Shown one piece after another: positions 43,105 to 53,070 of a DNA stretch of 64,000 nucleotides. Position numbers and translations under genes: made by a program. The notes beneath the pieces were generated by a model. That model had not been told where the DNA came from and did no database searches. It saw only the letters and a program-made list of their open reading frames with translations. Each line of letters starts with the position of its first letter. Positions within the stretch are counted from its first letter, which is position 1. The DNA comes from GCA-001856825 sp038729485 (GTDB taxonomy: Archaea > Thermoplasmatota > Thermoplasmata > Thermoplasmatales > GCA-001856825): positions 62,001 through 126,000 of the forward strand of contig JAVYRX010000002.1 of the NCBI GenBank assembly GCA_038729485.1, in the 5' to 3' direction.

Positions 43105-44679
43105 ATGGATGTAATGGACGAATTCTCAAATAGAAACAAGGACGTTTTCCTCATCAATTGTGAAAGAATGATAGACAGGGGAGCATTAATGTCAAGGTAC
43201 AGCAGAGCCAAGGAACTAGATATCAGGAACCTGTGGGACAAGGAGTTTAAAGGTGACTTGATGAGGGGTGAGAGTTTTTATGAGAGAGTTTTCTTGGAAT
43301 ATGGCGATGAGTCTGTAGCCGAACTAGTTACTGCCCAGGTTGGGATACAGAATATTAGCAATGTTCTTTCGAAGATTATAGAAGAGGGAAGGATAGGCCT
43401 TTCATACCTTGAAAAAAGTTCAAGATACGTATCCTACAAAGAAAAAAGAAACGGGAGGTACCTGTATCTTGATGCGGAATCTGCGGGGATTCCTCAGAAG
43501 TACAAAGCTGCATACGAACAGTTGTCAGATTTGCTATTCGATCTTTACGCTGAGTCCCTTGACGAAGTAACAGGATATCTCAAAGAAGAGTTTCCAATAG
43601 ACAAGACAGTTTTCCGGCTTGCCGATGGTTCAGAGGCCTCTTATAATCCTTCGGATGGTTCTAGTTCCGCGATGAGAAGGGCATATGAATCTTCTATTAA
43701 GAGCAGAGCGCTTGATGAAGCAAGATTCATTCTTCCCTCTTCAACCCTAACAAACCTCGGGATCAGCGGAAATGCCAGGGGCTTCGCCAGAATGCTTGAG
43801 AGGCTTAAAATAAGCAGACTTAAGGAAGCTGAAAGTGCATACGAAAGCCTGATCAACGAATTAAGATCCGTCTTCCCGAGACTCATCGATAGCGTTGAAT
43901 CCCCCTACGGGAAGGAGAACATAAGCTATCAGATCGCTTTAAAAGACCTAATTCCAATAAACCTAAACGCCCAAAGAAGATCAAACGACCGGGTGAAGCT
44001 GATCTCCTGTGAGGAAGAGACAAGTGCGATTAATAAGGTCTTGTCAGCCTTCTACTTCGAAAGGGTAGGTGGAACTTTTCCCGATATAATGGATGGCGTT
44101 GCATCCATGGGAGTGGAACAGAAGGTGACCGTTCTGGAGAGGATAATATCCTTGAGGAAGAACAGAAGACAAAAACTTGACAGAAGTTTCGAACACACTT
44201 CCTATACATTTCACATAATTACAAATTTTGGCGCATTTCGTGACCTGCAGAGACACAGGATAATGAGTCTTCAAAGGAAGGGCATCTCAGCTGAGTATGG
44301 ATTTGATATTCCTCCGATAATCTCAAGGATGAAAGAGCTCCGTGAAAAATACGTCAATGTTATGAAACAGGCAGAGAGCCTATATAGGGAACTCAAGAAG
44401 GAAGCTGGAATGGCTTCGCAATATGTGGTACCGTTTGCCTACAGATATCCAATTGTCGTCACCGCAAACTTGAGAGAGCTAGTTTATCTGACTGAACTGA
44501 GAACTACCCCTCAGGCACATTTTGACCTAAGGAATCTGTCAAGGGAGGTCGTTGAGCAGGTAAGGAAAGTCCACCCGTCGCTCAGCCACGTATTTAAATT
44601 TGTGAACACGGAGGATCAGGAACTGGGAAGACTTTCTGCAGAGCTTAGGAAAGAGATAAAAAAGGATTCAACAAAATAA
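43105..44679 (+). CDS. Duplicated ThyX-like (flavin-dependent thymidylate synthase family) protein
   Basis: A 524-residue protein made of two ThyX-like halves. Single-domain ThyX is about 220 to 250 residues. The N-terminal half holds LSYLEKSSRYVSY (about residues 100 to 112), the SxxExSxRY part of the ThyX signature without RHR. The C-terminal half holds RHRIMSLQRKGISAEYG (about residue 383), with RHR but not the SxRY ending. Whether it makes dTMP is uncertain. A TATA-like AATTTATTG lies just upstream. Confidence 0.82.
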   Translation: MDVMDEFSNRNKDVFLINCERMIDRGALMSRYSRAKELDIRNLWDKEFKGDLMRGESFYERVFLEYGDESVAELVTAQVGIQNISNVLSKIIEEGRIGLSYLEKSSRYVSYKEKRNGRYLYLDAESAGIPQKYKAAYEQLSDLLFDLYAESLDEVTGYLKEEFPIDKTVFRLADGSEASYNPSDGSSSAMRRAYESSIKSRALDEARFILPSSTLTNLGISGNARGFARMLERLKISRLKEAESAYESLINELRSVFPRLIDSVESPYGKENISYQIALKDLIPINLNAQRRSNDRVKLISCEEETSAINKVLSAFYFERVGGTFPDIMDGVASMGVEQKVTVLERIISLRKNRRQKLDRSFEHTSYTFHIITNFGAFRDLQRHRIMSLQRKGISAEYGFDIPPIISRMKELREKYVNVMKQAESLYRELKKEAGMASQYVVPFAYRYPIVVTANLRELVYLTELRTTPQAHFDLRNLSREVVEQVRKVHPSLSHVFKFVNTEDQELGRLSAELRKEIKKDSTK

Positions 44680-44685
44680 CTGCAA

Positions 44686-45501
44686 TTATCGTGAAGCCGC
44701 CTTTATTTGGGCTGCGTCCTTATTCTCCTTAAGAACGTCAAGCGCCTCCTTAACGGTTGCGCCTTCGTGAACAATAGCCCTTATTGCCTTTATCATTGCT
44801 ACCGGATAATCGCTTTGCCATATGTTTCTTCCCATGTCAACGCCTATGGCCCCCTCCTGGATAGCATTGTAAACCAAGTTAAGTACGTCTTCGTCAGAAT
44901 TTAGTTTAGGTCCTCCCGCAACAACAACCGGAACCGGCGTCCCCTCAGCAACTTTGTGGAAATTCTCGCAATAATAAGTTTTCACTATGTGTGCTCCTAT
45001 TTCGGCTGATAGTCTTGAAGCGAGAGAAAGATACCTTGCGTCTCTCTTTTCAAGCTCCTTTCCAACTGCCGTTATGGCCATTACGGGCATACCATATTCT
45101 TCCCCTTCGTCGACAAGCTTTGAAAGGTTAACGAGCGATTGTTTTTCGTGAGCCGTTCCAACAAATACAGAAAGCGCAACGGCAGACACGTTAAGCCTAA
45201 CTGCGTCCTTCATTGACGTTGTAATCTCCTCGTCGCTGAGATCGTCCTTGAGTATGCTTGCACCGCCTGACACTCTGAGCAAAATGGGAACGTCCCATTT
45301 TGGGTCCACTGAAGTTCTTAAAACGCCCCTTGTGACTGCAATCGTGTCCGCATAAGGAACAAGTGGCTCTATCGTTTTCCTTGGAACTTCTAATTTCCTG
45401 GTTGGCCCCATAAAGTATCCATGATCACAGGCAAGCATCACAGTCCTCCCAGTAGAAGGATCTATCATCCTAGAGAGCCTATTATTTAATCCCCAATCCA
45501 T
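44686..45501 (-). CDS. LsrF-like class I aldolase
   Basis: A 271-residue TIM-barrel enzyme. MDWGLNNRLSRM...GRTVMLACDHGYFMGPT closely matches the LsrF start region, and the Schiff-base lysine is K174 in HIVKTYYCEN. GVDMGRNIWQSDYPVAM matches its phosphate-binding end. LsrF degrades phosphorylated autoinducer-2 in enteric bacteria; other DhnA-type members act as archaeal fructose-bisphosphate or related aldolases. There are no lsr genes nearby, so the substrate is unknown. Confidence 0.85.
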   Translation of the reverse strand: MDWGLNNRLSRMIDPSTGRTVMLACDHGYFMGPTRKLEVPRKTIEPLVPYADTIAVTRGVLRTSVDPKWDVPILLRVSGGASILKDDLSDEEITTSMKDAVRLNVSAVALSVFVGTAHEKQSLVNLSKLVDEGEEYGMPVMAITAVGKELEKRDARYLSLASRLSAEIGAHIVKTYYCENFHKVAEGTPVPVVVAGGPKLNSDEDVLNLVYNAIQEGAIGVDMGRNIWQSDYPVAMIKAIRAIVHEGATVKEALDVLKENKDAAQIKAASR

Positions 45502-45713
45502 CTTTTCCCTTCCTTGACATCGGTTGATGGCTTCTTGGGCTAATAATTTTTTTGTTGAACATTTAGTTACACCTCTTGCAACCTTTTTTGAAACTCAATG
45601 TAGCTAAGTAAGTTTCATGTGAATCGCCTGCAAAACAACACTTGTCTATCCTCGGCCTTTTTCCTTCTTCTTATTTTGAGAGAAATGGTGCATTCACGAG
45701 AAATATGCAAATA

Positions 45714-45723
45714 TTTTTATAAA
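45714..45723 (+). promoter_or_regulatory. TATA-like box for the S9 peptidase gene
   Basis: TTTTTATAAA is centred 24 bp before ATG 45743, giving one of the clearest leaderless promoter candidates of the window. Confidence 0.6.
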
Positions 45724-45742
45724 TGGGACGATTTGGAACAAT

Positions 45743-47590
45743 ATGACACGATTGACTGTGGACGATTTCTATAAAATGCGCTTTCTGGGAAACATTAATG
45801 TCGTGAAAAATAGAGTCTTCTTTGAAGTTTTCAGCCCATCTGAAAAGAAGAATGACTACGATTCTCAGATTGTTGAACTCAAAGGAAAAGGGGCAGTTGC
45901 ATTCACGAGGGGGAGGGAGGACAGAAATTCAACCTTTGATTTAAAAGGAAACTTTATGAGCTACGTGACAAAGGACGGAGACAAAAGCATCCTGATATCC
46001 AGAGATCTGAAAACAGGAGAGGAGAAGAGATTATGGGAAACGGAGATGAAAATCAAAGAAATGTTATGGGATAGATTTTCAAAGGGACTATATGTAGTTG
46101 CCAAGGATAAGAGGAAGGAGGAGGATTTCAGGATCATAGAGAAATACCCCATATATTTTAACGGACAAGGATTCTACCCTTCCATTGGTTACAATCTATT
46201 GCACATTGGGCTCAACGGCAGGATCAAGAAGCTGATCAAAGGGGACGACGAAATAATAGCAATTGCGGTAAATCCGAAGGAAGATCAGTTGGCCTTGATC
46301 CTGAGGCCTGACGGATGGGACATCTACGATTCCAAGCTTGCCATTATGGATACTTCCACGCAGGAATTGACAGACATCAAGGACGTTGTAGGAGGCATAG
46401 AAAATATAACATACGACAACGACGGAAGCCTTTACTTCCTATATTCCAAACACGAAAGGAGCATATTCCAGAGCCATAAGCTCTTTGTCTACAAGGATTC
46501 CAAAATTGAAAGTCTCTCAGAGAAGTTTGACATATCCTTGGAAAATTCGGTTAATTCAGATTCGAGAATGGGAAAGCTGCGCTCAATTAAGGCGGTTGGA
46601 GGGGACATCTTTATAATCGCGACAGTTTACGGTAGAGCCGGTATATACAAGATTAGGAAAAAGAAACTTCAGAGTGTGGTTTCGGGGGATTTTTCCGTCG
46701 ACTCCTTCGACGTTTCGGAAGGGAACATATATTTCATCGCACAATCGTTGAAGTCTCCACAGGAAATATACAGATTCGACGGGAGAGTCTCGAAAATAAC
46801 GGCCATAAATTCCCGCATATCAGGAAAGGTTGCCAATAAATCATTGAATTTCAAGATGCGAGCAAGCGACGGCAAGGCTGTGGAAGGGTGGCTCCTCAGA
46901 GGAAAAAGGAAGGGGACGATAATCGAGATTCATGGTGGACCCAGAACGTCTTATGGCGAAGCATTCATGTTTGAGTTTCATCTGTTAAACTCAAGAGGAT
47001 TCAACGTGATATTCTCCAATCCGAGGGGAAGCGACAGCTACGGCGATGACTTTGCTCTAGAAATAAAGGAAAGATACGGCGAAAGGGATTTCAAGGACAT
47101 AATGGAGATTGCGGATTATGCCGTGGAGAAACTGGGTGTGGATGACAATATTGGGGTAATAGGCGGTTCCTACGGGGGGTTCATGGTGAACTGGATAGTA
47201 GGCCATACAGACAGATTCAGGGCGGCCGTTACTGACAGATCGATCAGTGATCAGGTGTCCTTCTATTTTTCCAGCGACATTGGCCCAAGGTTCAACTCAG
47301 ACCAAATGGGAGGGGACCCATACTCTAATCTCGATCACTACTGGGATAAATCGCCCATCAAGTATATGAAAAAAGTGAAAACCCCATTACTTATAGTGCA
47401 TTCTGATGAGGATTTCAGGTGCCCAGTCTGGCAGGCGTACGAAATGTTCACGCAGCTGAAGAGACAGGGATCCAAGGTGAAGATGATAGAGTTTAAGGGT
47501 GAAAACCACGATCTATCAAGAGAGGGGAAACCGAAAAATAGAGTTAAGAGATTGGAGGAAATAGTAAATTGGTTTTCTGAAAATCTCTAG
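45743..47590 (+). CDS. S9 family serine peptidase (acylaminoacyl-peptidase type)
   Basis: A 615-residue prolyl-oligopeptidase-family enzyme with an N-terminal beta-propeller (to about 360) and a C-terminal alpha/beta-hydrolase domain. The triad is visible: Ser476 in GGSYGGF, Asp557 in HSDEDFRCPV, His589 in ENHDLSR. EIHGGPRTSYG forms the oxyanion region. It probably removes residues from short peptides in the cytoplasm, as no signal peptide is present. Confidence 0.92.
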   Translation: MTRLTVDDFYKMRFLGNINVVKNRVFFEVFSPSEKKNDYDSQIVELKGKGAVAFTRGREDRNSTFDLKGNFMSYVTKDGDKSILISRDLKTGEEKRLWETEMKIKEMLWDRFSKGLYVVAKDKRKEEDFRIIEKYPIYFNGQGFYPSIGYNLLHIGLNGRIKKLIKGDDEIIAIAVNPKEDQLALILRPDGWDIYDSKLAIMDTSTQELTDIKDVVGGIENITYDNDGSLYFLYSKHERSIFQSHKLFVYKDSKIESLSEKFDISLENSVNSDSRMGKLRSIKAVGGDIFIIATVYGRAGIYKIRKKKLQSVVSGDFSVDSFDVSEGNIYFIAQSLKSPQEIYRFDGRVSKITAINSRISGKVANKSLNFKMRASDGKAVEGWLLRGKRKGTIIEIHGGPRTSYGEAFMFEFHLLNSRGFNVIFSNPRGSDSYGDDFALEIKERYGERDFKDIMEIADYAVEKLGVDDNIGVIGGSYGGFMVNWIVGHTDRFRAAVTDRSISDQVSFYFSSDIGPRFNSDQMGGDPYSNLDHYWDKSPIKYMKKVKTPLLIVHSDEDFRCPVWQAYEMFTQLKRQGSKVKMIEFKGENHDLSREGKPKNRVKRLEEIVNWFSENL

Positions 47591-47596
47591 AGTAAA

Positions 47597-49054
47597 TCAG
47601 AAGTAGGAAGTGTTGTATGGCCCTGTTTCGAAGTTGATTAGCTTGGCTGGAATCTTTTGAATTTTACCTTGTTCCCTAAAGTAGAAAAGCATGCCCATGC
47701 AGGCTCTCTGCGCATCAGCAACACCGCTAATGATGTCCTTTCTTTTGTTTGTTACGTCCCCTCCCGCAAATATTCCGGGGCATGTAGTCATGTTGTATTG
47801 ATTGACTATTATGTCTCCGGATGGCGAAGTCTCAATCTTGTCCCTTATTTCTTCAGGTAGGAAACCTACATCTCCTTTCTGCCCTGTTGCCTCTATAACG
47901 GTATCCACGTTGATCGTAAATTCTGCGTCTTTTAGTGGTTCCGGCTCCCTCCTGCCTTTTCCTGTGTCGACCATCTTATTTTTCCAGTATTTTATCGATC
48001 TAACACGTCCCCCCTCGCCCACGAATTCAAAAGGAGTAACCTCCCACATGAATTCTATTTTTTCTTCCTCCGCCTCTTCCAGCTCTTCATCGGCATTGCT
48101 GGAGGGATAACCGGGCCTGTCTGTTGCCGAGCGGCGGTACATAACCACAACGTGCTTAGCTCCAAGCCTCAGGGATACTCTCGCAGCATCAAAGGCGGTG
48201 AAGCCTCCTCCTATTATCGCAACAGTCTCCCCAACGTCCACAACTTCCCCGGCATTAATTTTTCCCAGGAACTCCAAAGCGTGATAGACGCCTTTAAGAT
48301 CCTCGCCCTTCGTCCTTGTCATTGATGGCTTCCAATTCCCTATGGCTATGTAAACGGCATCGTACTCCTTCATAAGATCCTCGAACTTGACGTCCCTCCC
48401 AATCTTGGTGTTGTAAAATATCCTAGCCCCGTACGATAGAGCATGTTCGGTCTCCTTTTTAACGACGTCCCTCGAAAGCCTGAAGCTGGGTATGCCGTGA
48501 ACCATCATTCCTCCAGCTCTGTCCGTCGCTTCATATATGTCAACTTTTATGCCGTTTATTGAGAGATAGAAGGCAGCAGAAAGACCAGATGGGCCTCCGC
48601 CAATGATTGCAACCTTCGGATGCCCTCCAAGATCGTTCTGCACGACCTTCAATGCTTGCTCGTAGTCTCCGGCATTTTCCGATACAAATCTTTTAATGTG
48701 CCTTGTTGCAATTGGCCCTTTATTATCATCAAGAACGCAGTGATCTTCGCACGGATGCGGACAAACGTTCCCGCAAACACCCACGAAGGGCAGCTTCTCG
48801 AAATTGATCTTGAGCGCCTCCTCAATGTCGCCGTTTGCGACGGCAATCTGGTATCCGGGTATATCTATTCTGGCCGGGCATCCTTCAACGCATAAGCCAC
48901 ATCCTATACATCTCGAAGCCTCTGCAGTGACCTCCTCCAAAGTGTATGGTGCCAGCGTTTGCATCTCCAGACTTTTTATCCTCTTACCCGGGTCCTCATG
49001 TTTTACAGGGACCCTTACGTAATTCAGATAGTTCAAATAGGTCCACCACTCCAT
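47597..49054 (-). CDS. GltD/NfnB-like NADPH oxidoreductase (glutamate synthase small-chain family)
   Basis: A 485-residue flavoprotein. The N terminus carries Fe-S ligands (CIGCGLCVEGCPA and CGNVCPHPCEDHC), followed by an FAD Rossmann motif (IIGGGPSGLSAAFYL near 155), an NAD(P) motif (IIGGGFTAFDAARV) and the ending GIFAGGDVTNKRK. No glutamate synthase large subunit is adjacent, so it may pair with ferredoxin or another partner as in NfnB. It is divergent from no close gene and converges with the peptidase. Confidence 0.88.
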   Translation of the reverse strand: MEWWTYLNYLNYVRVPVKHEDPGKRIKSLEMQTLAPYTLEEVTAEASRCIGCGLCVEGCPARIDIPGYQIAVANGDIEEALKINFEKLPFVGVCGNVCPHPCEDHCVLDDNKGPIATRHIKRFVSENAGDYEQALKVVQNDLGGHPKVAIIGGGPSGLSAAFYLSINGIKVDIYEATDRAGGMMVHGIPSFRLSRDVVKKETEHALSYGARIFYNTKIGRDVKFEDLMKEYDAVYIAIGNWKPSMTRTKGEDLKGVYHALEFLGKINAGEVVDVGETVAIIGGGFTAFDAARVSLRLGAKHVVVMYRRSATDRPGYPSSNADEELEEAEEEKIEFMWEVTPFEFVGEGGRVRSIKYWKNKMVDTGKGRREPEPLKDAEFTINVDTVIEATGQKGDVGFLPEEIRDKIETSPSGDIIVNQYNMTTCPGIFAGGDVTNKRKDIISGVADAQRACMGMLFYFREQGKIQKIPAKLINFETGPYNTSYF

Positions 49055-49242
49055 AATTGATTTCGCAATAATAAGAATTTTCTATTTACGGCTGTCCCAT
49101 TAACCACAGTATATTCTTTGTTGCAGGGCCCCTGGGCTTTCGTAACTTGATTTTTCGATTTAACCATGTTCAAGGTATGCTTAATATCATGTTAGCTCAC
49201 ACGTCCCGCAAAGGTTAAGAATCTTGCATAAGGAGACCGGAT

Positions 49243-50217
49243 TCATTTCCCTCTAGCTCTTTGTGAAGACATTAACACTATATCGTTTAGCACTGCTGAC
49301 GAAGACTCGAGCGGTCCGTCGTGCTCAGTGAAAATAGTTAGATTGTCGAACGAATCCGTATTGAAACGTATTATCATGGATGGACCGGATATTAGGGAGA
49401 GATATCTCTTCTCGCTGATCCTCTTTAGTGATACGCTCACGCCATTCTTGCTAACTTCTGTAACCTGCCGAACCCCGGGCGTCATGTTCTCTTCTTTAAC
49501 GTCTATTTTTGCGTCCCCTAATTTAAGCTTTGAACCGAACAATGTTCTGTGGAGAATGAGCCCCTTCCTAGCCGAGTCTATGCCCTTGAGGTCGTCTGAA
49601 GGATCGTGTTCCGCAAGTCCTACTTTAACCGCCTCCAAAATTGCGTCAGATTTGCTTTTCCCCGACTCTATCTGGGACAAAACGAAACTGGATGTTGCAT
49701 TGAATACCCCTTCCACTGATTCTATTCTCGCCGTCTTGATGGAATAATCCATAAGATTGAATACCGGCAACCCTCCGCAGACTGTTGCTTCATACCTTAT
49801 CGTCTTACCATTCTCCCTAGCTTTTTCAACGACGTCCACGTCTGAAATCATTATGCTCTTGTTTGCGGTAACAACGTTTTTCCCGTAAGCAAACGCCTGC
49901 AGAGCGTGATCAATACCTGGCCTCCCGTCCTTAGTGCTCTGGGTGACCTCCACAACAACGTCAGAATCAATCTGAGCTATGGCTTCCATAGCCCCCATTT
50001 TTTCGAAGGTAGAAAAATCCCTTAACTTGCCTTCTTCTTTTGCCCTCACTATCTGTTCAAGGGGGATTCCCTTGGTGAACAAGGTTCCGGTAGAGTCGCT
50101 GACCGAAACCACTTCTATTCCTTCCCCAGTAAGGTTTTTTATCAAACTCTCCTTTTTCACTATCAGCCTGAGAAGATTTCTTCCTATTGAGCCGAATCCG
50201 ATCAGCTGAATCCTCAT
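49243..50217 (-). CDS. hom: Homoserine dehydrogenase
   Basis: A 324-residue enzyme with the N-terminal GFGSIGRNLLRL nucleotide-binding motif and the catalytic-domain blocks VVTANKS, ATVCGGLPVF and EHDPSDDLKGIDSARKG. It reduces aspartate semialdehyde to homoserine for threonine and methionine. The C-terminal ACT domain found in some bacteria is absent. Confidence 0.94.
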   Translation of the reverse strand: MRIQLIGFGSIGRNLLRLIVKKESLIKNLTGEGIEVVSVSDSTGTLFTKGIPLEQIVRAKEEGKLRDFSTFEKMGAMEAIAQIDSDVVVEVTQSTKDGRPGIDHALQAFAYGKNVVTANKSIMISDVDVVEKARENGKTIRYEATVCGGLPVFNLMDYSIKTARIESVEGVFNATSSFVLSQIESGKSKSDAILEAVKVGLAEHDPSDDLKGIDSARKGLILHRTLFGSKLKLGDAKIDVKEENMTPGVRQVTEVSKNGVSVSLKRISEKRYLSLISGPSMIIRFNTDSFDNLTIFTEHDGPLESSSAVLNDIVLMSSQRARGK

Positions 50218-50356
50218 GCTCCGGCATGCGTTGCATTGTTATACTTTTATCTATTGCATGGTTCGTACTCGAACATGACGGGGGAAAACTTGTCCAGAAC
50301 GGAGCTTCAAAAAAGTAAGCAAGAAAGGTTAAATCTGCGAAAAAGAATATTATGTG

Positions 50357-51019
50357 ATGAGCGACGATAGTGTTTTGCCGTCTGTCGCAAAGAGCACTGA
50401 TGAATACATGGCTGCTCTTGAGCTGGAACAGGGAGGATACCTGGAGGAGGCAGAAAAGCACGCCAGGAAGTCACTAGAGATAAAGAGAAACATAGATGCG
50501 ATGATAATCCTCATAGACATACTAGAGAAGGAAGGAAAGGATTCTTCAGAGTGGAAAAAAGCCCTTCTCGAGGAGTATCCTGCAAATCCTGAGACTTACA
50601 GGCGGCTCTATCTTTCAAGCTTTAACTCTGACAAGGAGTCTGCCCTCACGTTCATAAATAAGGCTATAACGATACTGAAAAAGCCCCAATATTACTATGA
50701 CAAGGCGCGCCTTTTGCATTCAATGGAAAGATATGTCGAAGCAATGGCCTCAATTGATATTGCTATAAAGGCCGAGCAGAGGAATCCTTCTTTCTGGGAT
50801 CTCAGGGCTCAAATCCTCTACTCCATGGGAAAGATGAACGAGGCACTGGAGTCCTGTGATGCCTCCCTTCATATCGACGCAAGGGACAAAGACGCTCTTC
50901 TCCTGTCAGCCAGAATATATCTTGATCTGGGGGACAAAGAAAAGGCAAGGGAAATGCTTCTGAGGATAGATAAAGCTGACAACGATGTAAAAATCCTGTT
51001 GGAAAAGACTCTATCTTAA
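50357..51019 (+). CDS. TPR-repeat protein
   Basis: A 220-residue protein with five to six TPR-like helix pairs (YMAALELEQGGYLEEAEKHA, YYYDKARLLHSMERYVEAM, WDLRAQILYSMGKMNEALE, LLLSARIYLDLGDKEKARE in order). ATG 50357 is preferred to the GTG one codon before. It converges with apgM with a four-base overlap. Partner unknown. Confidence 0.82.
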   Translation: MSDDSVLPSVAKSTDEYMAALELEQGGYLEEAEKHARKSLEIKRNIDAMIILIDILEKEGKDSSEWKKALLEEYPANPETYRRLYLSSFNSDKESALTFINKAITILKKPQYYYDKARLLHSMERYVEAMASIDIAIKAEQRNPSFWDLRAQILYSMGKMNEALESCDASLHIDARDKDALLLSARIYLDLGDKEKAREMLLRIDKADNDVKILLEKTLS

Positions 51020-52227
51020 GCTCCGTATTTTTGTGATAAGTTAGCGGAGCTTAGAAGCACATTCATAAGATCATTGCCCCTCAATCTCAGCGAACCCCTT
51101 ACTGCAGAGGACTCGTCTAGATGGCCTATTCTGTCTTTCCTGCAGCCGGGGAATCTGATCATTATGGGAACCGGGTCAGACGTATGTTCCTTAACGCTTG
51201 CTGGAGTGGAATGATCACCGGTAAAACAGAATACTAGGTCTTCTTTCATAGCAACAACTTCGCCTAGAGCGCTGTCTATTTTCTCTATGAACTGCCTTTT
51301 CGCGTTGGCATTTCCATCGTGACCCGCTATGTCTGTGCCCTTTATGTTGACAATGACAAAATCGACCTCCTTTAGAGCTGCAATTGCAGCCTTTATTTTC
51401 CTTGGCACAGGCGTGTCTAAAGACCCTGTGATCTCTGGCGGGGTGAAATCCCTAAGGCCGGCAAGGAGACAGATGCCTGAGACAAGAGCTACCGCCGCGA
51501 CGAAACCCCCCTTAACGCCAAATTTTTCATTAAAATCCGGAAGCTCTGGAACCACGCCTCCGCCTCTGAAAAGTATTGCATTTGCTTTCTTCAGGCCTTT
51601 ACTCGCCCTTTCCCTGTTAACTGGGTGATCTTCTAGGATCTCGAGAGATCTTGAATAGAACTTGTTCAATATCCTAGCCGTTTTCTCCCCTCTTGCATCT
51701 GTGGGCGTGATCTTATTTGGAGGACGATTGTCAGAGTGAGGATCGTTGTCCGTCACTAGGTTGTTCATTCCTGGCCCTCTAAGTACTAATGCACCTCTGT
51801 GCTCTGTGCCCTCCCTGAACATTATGTCTACGTCCTCTATTCTCATATTCAATGAGGCAGCCAGATCCCTCGTGCCCTCCCTTATTCTCCCCGCTCTCCG
51901 ATCGGTGATGATCCCGCTCTTGTCCACGGTTGCAAAGTTTGCCCTGAATGCAATGTCTCCGGCCTTAAGCTTCAGTCCTGTTCCCAGCGCCTCAAATGGG
52001 CCACGACCCGTATAATACTTTTCCGGATCATAACCCAGATAGCTAAGATGAGAGGTATCCGAGCCGGGAATTATGCCTGGCCTTATCGGATCTATCAGTC
52101 CTATCATTGCCTCCCTTGACAGTTCGTCTAAATTTTTGGTAGAAGCCGCTTCAAGCGGCGTGGCGCCTCCTAAGGACGGCGAGGGCCTGTCTCCTAGACC
52201 ATCAGCAATTACAAGCAGTATCTTCAT
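51016..52227 (-). CDS. apgM: 2,3-bisphosphoglycerate-independent phosphoglycerate mutase (archaeal ApgM)
   Basis: A 403-residue alkaline-phosphatase-superfamily enzyme interconverting 3- and 2-phosphoglycerate. The metal and nucleophile region LLVIADGLGDRPSPSL...GSDTSHLSYLGYD, the RANFATVD block and the C-terminal FTGDHSTPASVKEHTSDPVP metal motif are all present. Confidence 0.95.
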   Translation of the reverse strand: MKILLVIADGLGDRPSPSLGGATPLEAASTKNLDELSREAMIGLIDPIRPGIIPGSDTSHLSYLGYDPEKYYTGRGPFEALGTGLKLKAGDIAFRANFATVDKSGIITDRRAGRIREGTRDLAASLNMRIEDVDIMFREGTEHRGALVLRGPGMNNLVTDNDPHSDNRPPNKITPTDARGEKTARILNKFYSRSLEILEDHPVNRERASKGLKKANAILFRGGGVVPELPDFNEKFGVKGGFVAAVALVSGICLLAGLRDFTPPEITGSLDTPVPRKIKAAIAALKEVDFVIVNIKGTDIAGHDGNANAKRQFIEKIDSALGEVVAMKEDLVFCFTGDHSTPASVKEHTSDPVPIMIRFPGCRKDRIGHLDESSAVRGSLRLRGNDLMNVLLSSANLSQKYGA

Positions 52228-52257
52228 TCACCTTTATATCACGCTTGTTAGAATAAT

Positions 52258-52989
52258 TTATCTGAACACGATGAAGGATGCTATCGCAAATGAAAAAAGA
52301 GCTGAGAAGAAATTAACGCCGTACTTAGTTAGATATCCCCTGTTCTCGAGAGTTTCGCCAAGTACCGAATCAAATATCGACCCCGCAAATGACAGCAGCG
52401 TCGTGAGAAGTATCAGACCCGTCAAAGCCGATAGCGAAATGAAACTTGAAATCCCGTAAATGGTATATCCAATGAGTGAGAAAAGGAGAGGGAAAACGAA
52501 TGAGACCGTCGTCCCGAGGATTGAGACCCCGCCGTTTATACCAGTTTCAACAGGTTTCATAGTGAGAATCATGTATGTACTTTCCTGGAGGGAGCCTATC
52601 TCTGAAGCCGCAGTATCAGCTAATATAACGCCCAAAGCTACCATGTAAATGAAGAAAACGGCCTTGCCATTGATGCCCCAAAGCAGTAGAAGGGAGGCAG
52701 CAGCCGGTATCAGTCCTGCGGCGAGAACGTTATTCGCACCCCTTTCCCCCTTGATCCCTTCCTGTATCTTTCTCTTGTTTTTCTTCTCAAAGCCAGCAAG
52801 AGTGGATATGTACGACAACCCAAGAAATAGAAAAAGCATGACAAAATACAACCATCCTCCTCCAATAATTATCACCGCCCCAATGGCTGCCGACGCTATT
52901 GCTCCTGCTCTGCTGAATGCCCTTATCTTTATGCCCATGTAAAAAAGTATGGGTATCAATATGAGAAGCAGCAGGTTGTATTCGTACAT
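52258..52989 (-). CDS. DUF92 (TIGR00297) membrane protein
   Basis: A 243-residue membrane protein with about seven TM segments and the DUF92 motifs FSRAGAIASAAIGAVII and AADTAASEIG-type sequence plus KPVETGINGGVS. Relatives include phytyl-phosphate kinase VTE6 and eukaryotic TMEM19, so a role with isoprenoid alcohols is possible but unproven here. It is 30 bp upstream of apgM. Confidence 0.86.
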   Translation of the reverse strand: MYEYNLLLLILIPILFYMGIKIRAFSRAGAIASAAIGAVIIIGGGWLYFVMLFLFLGLSYISTLAGFEKKNKRKIQEGIKGERGANNVLAAGLIPAAASLLLLWGINGKAVFFIYMVALGVILADTAASEIGSLQESTYMILTMKPVETGINGGVSILGTTVSFVFPLLFSLIGYTIYGISSFISLSALTGLILLTTLLSFAGSIFDSVLGETLENRGYLTKYGVNFFSALFSFAIASFIVFR

Positions 52990-53035
52990 CTCTTCAGTCC
53001 TATCCTACAATGTTATAAATCCTTTGAGCTAAAAT

Positions 53036-53047
53036 TACATAAAAGAT
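53036..53047 (+). promoter_or_regulatory. TATA-like box for tpt1
   Basis: TTACATAAAAGA is centred about 28 bp before ATG 53071. Confidence 0.5.
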
Positions 53048-53070
53048 TATTACTTGTTTCTTAATCCCCA

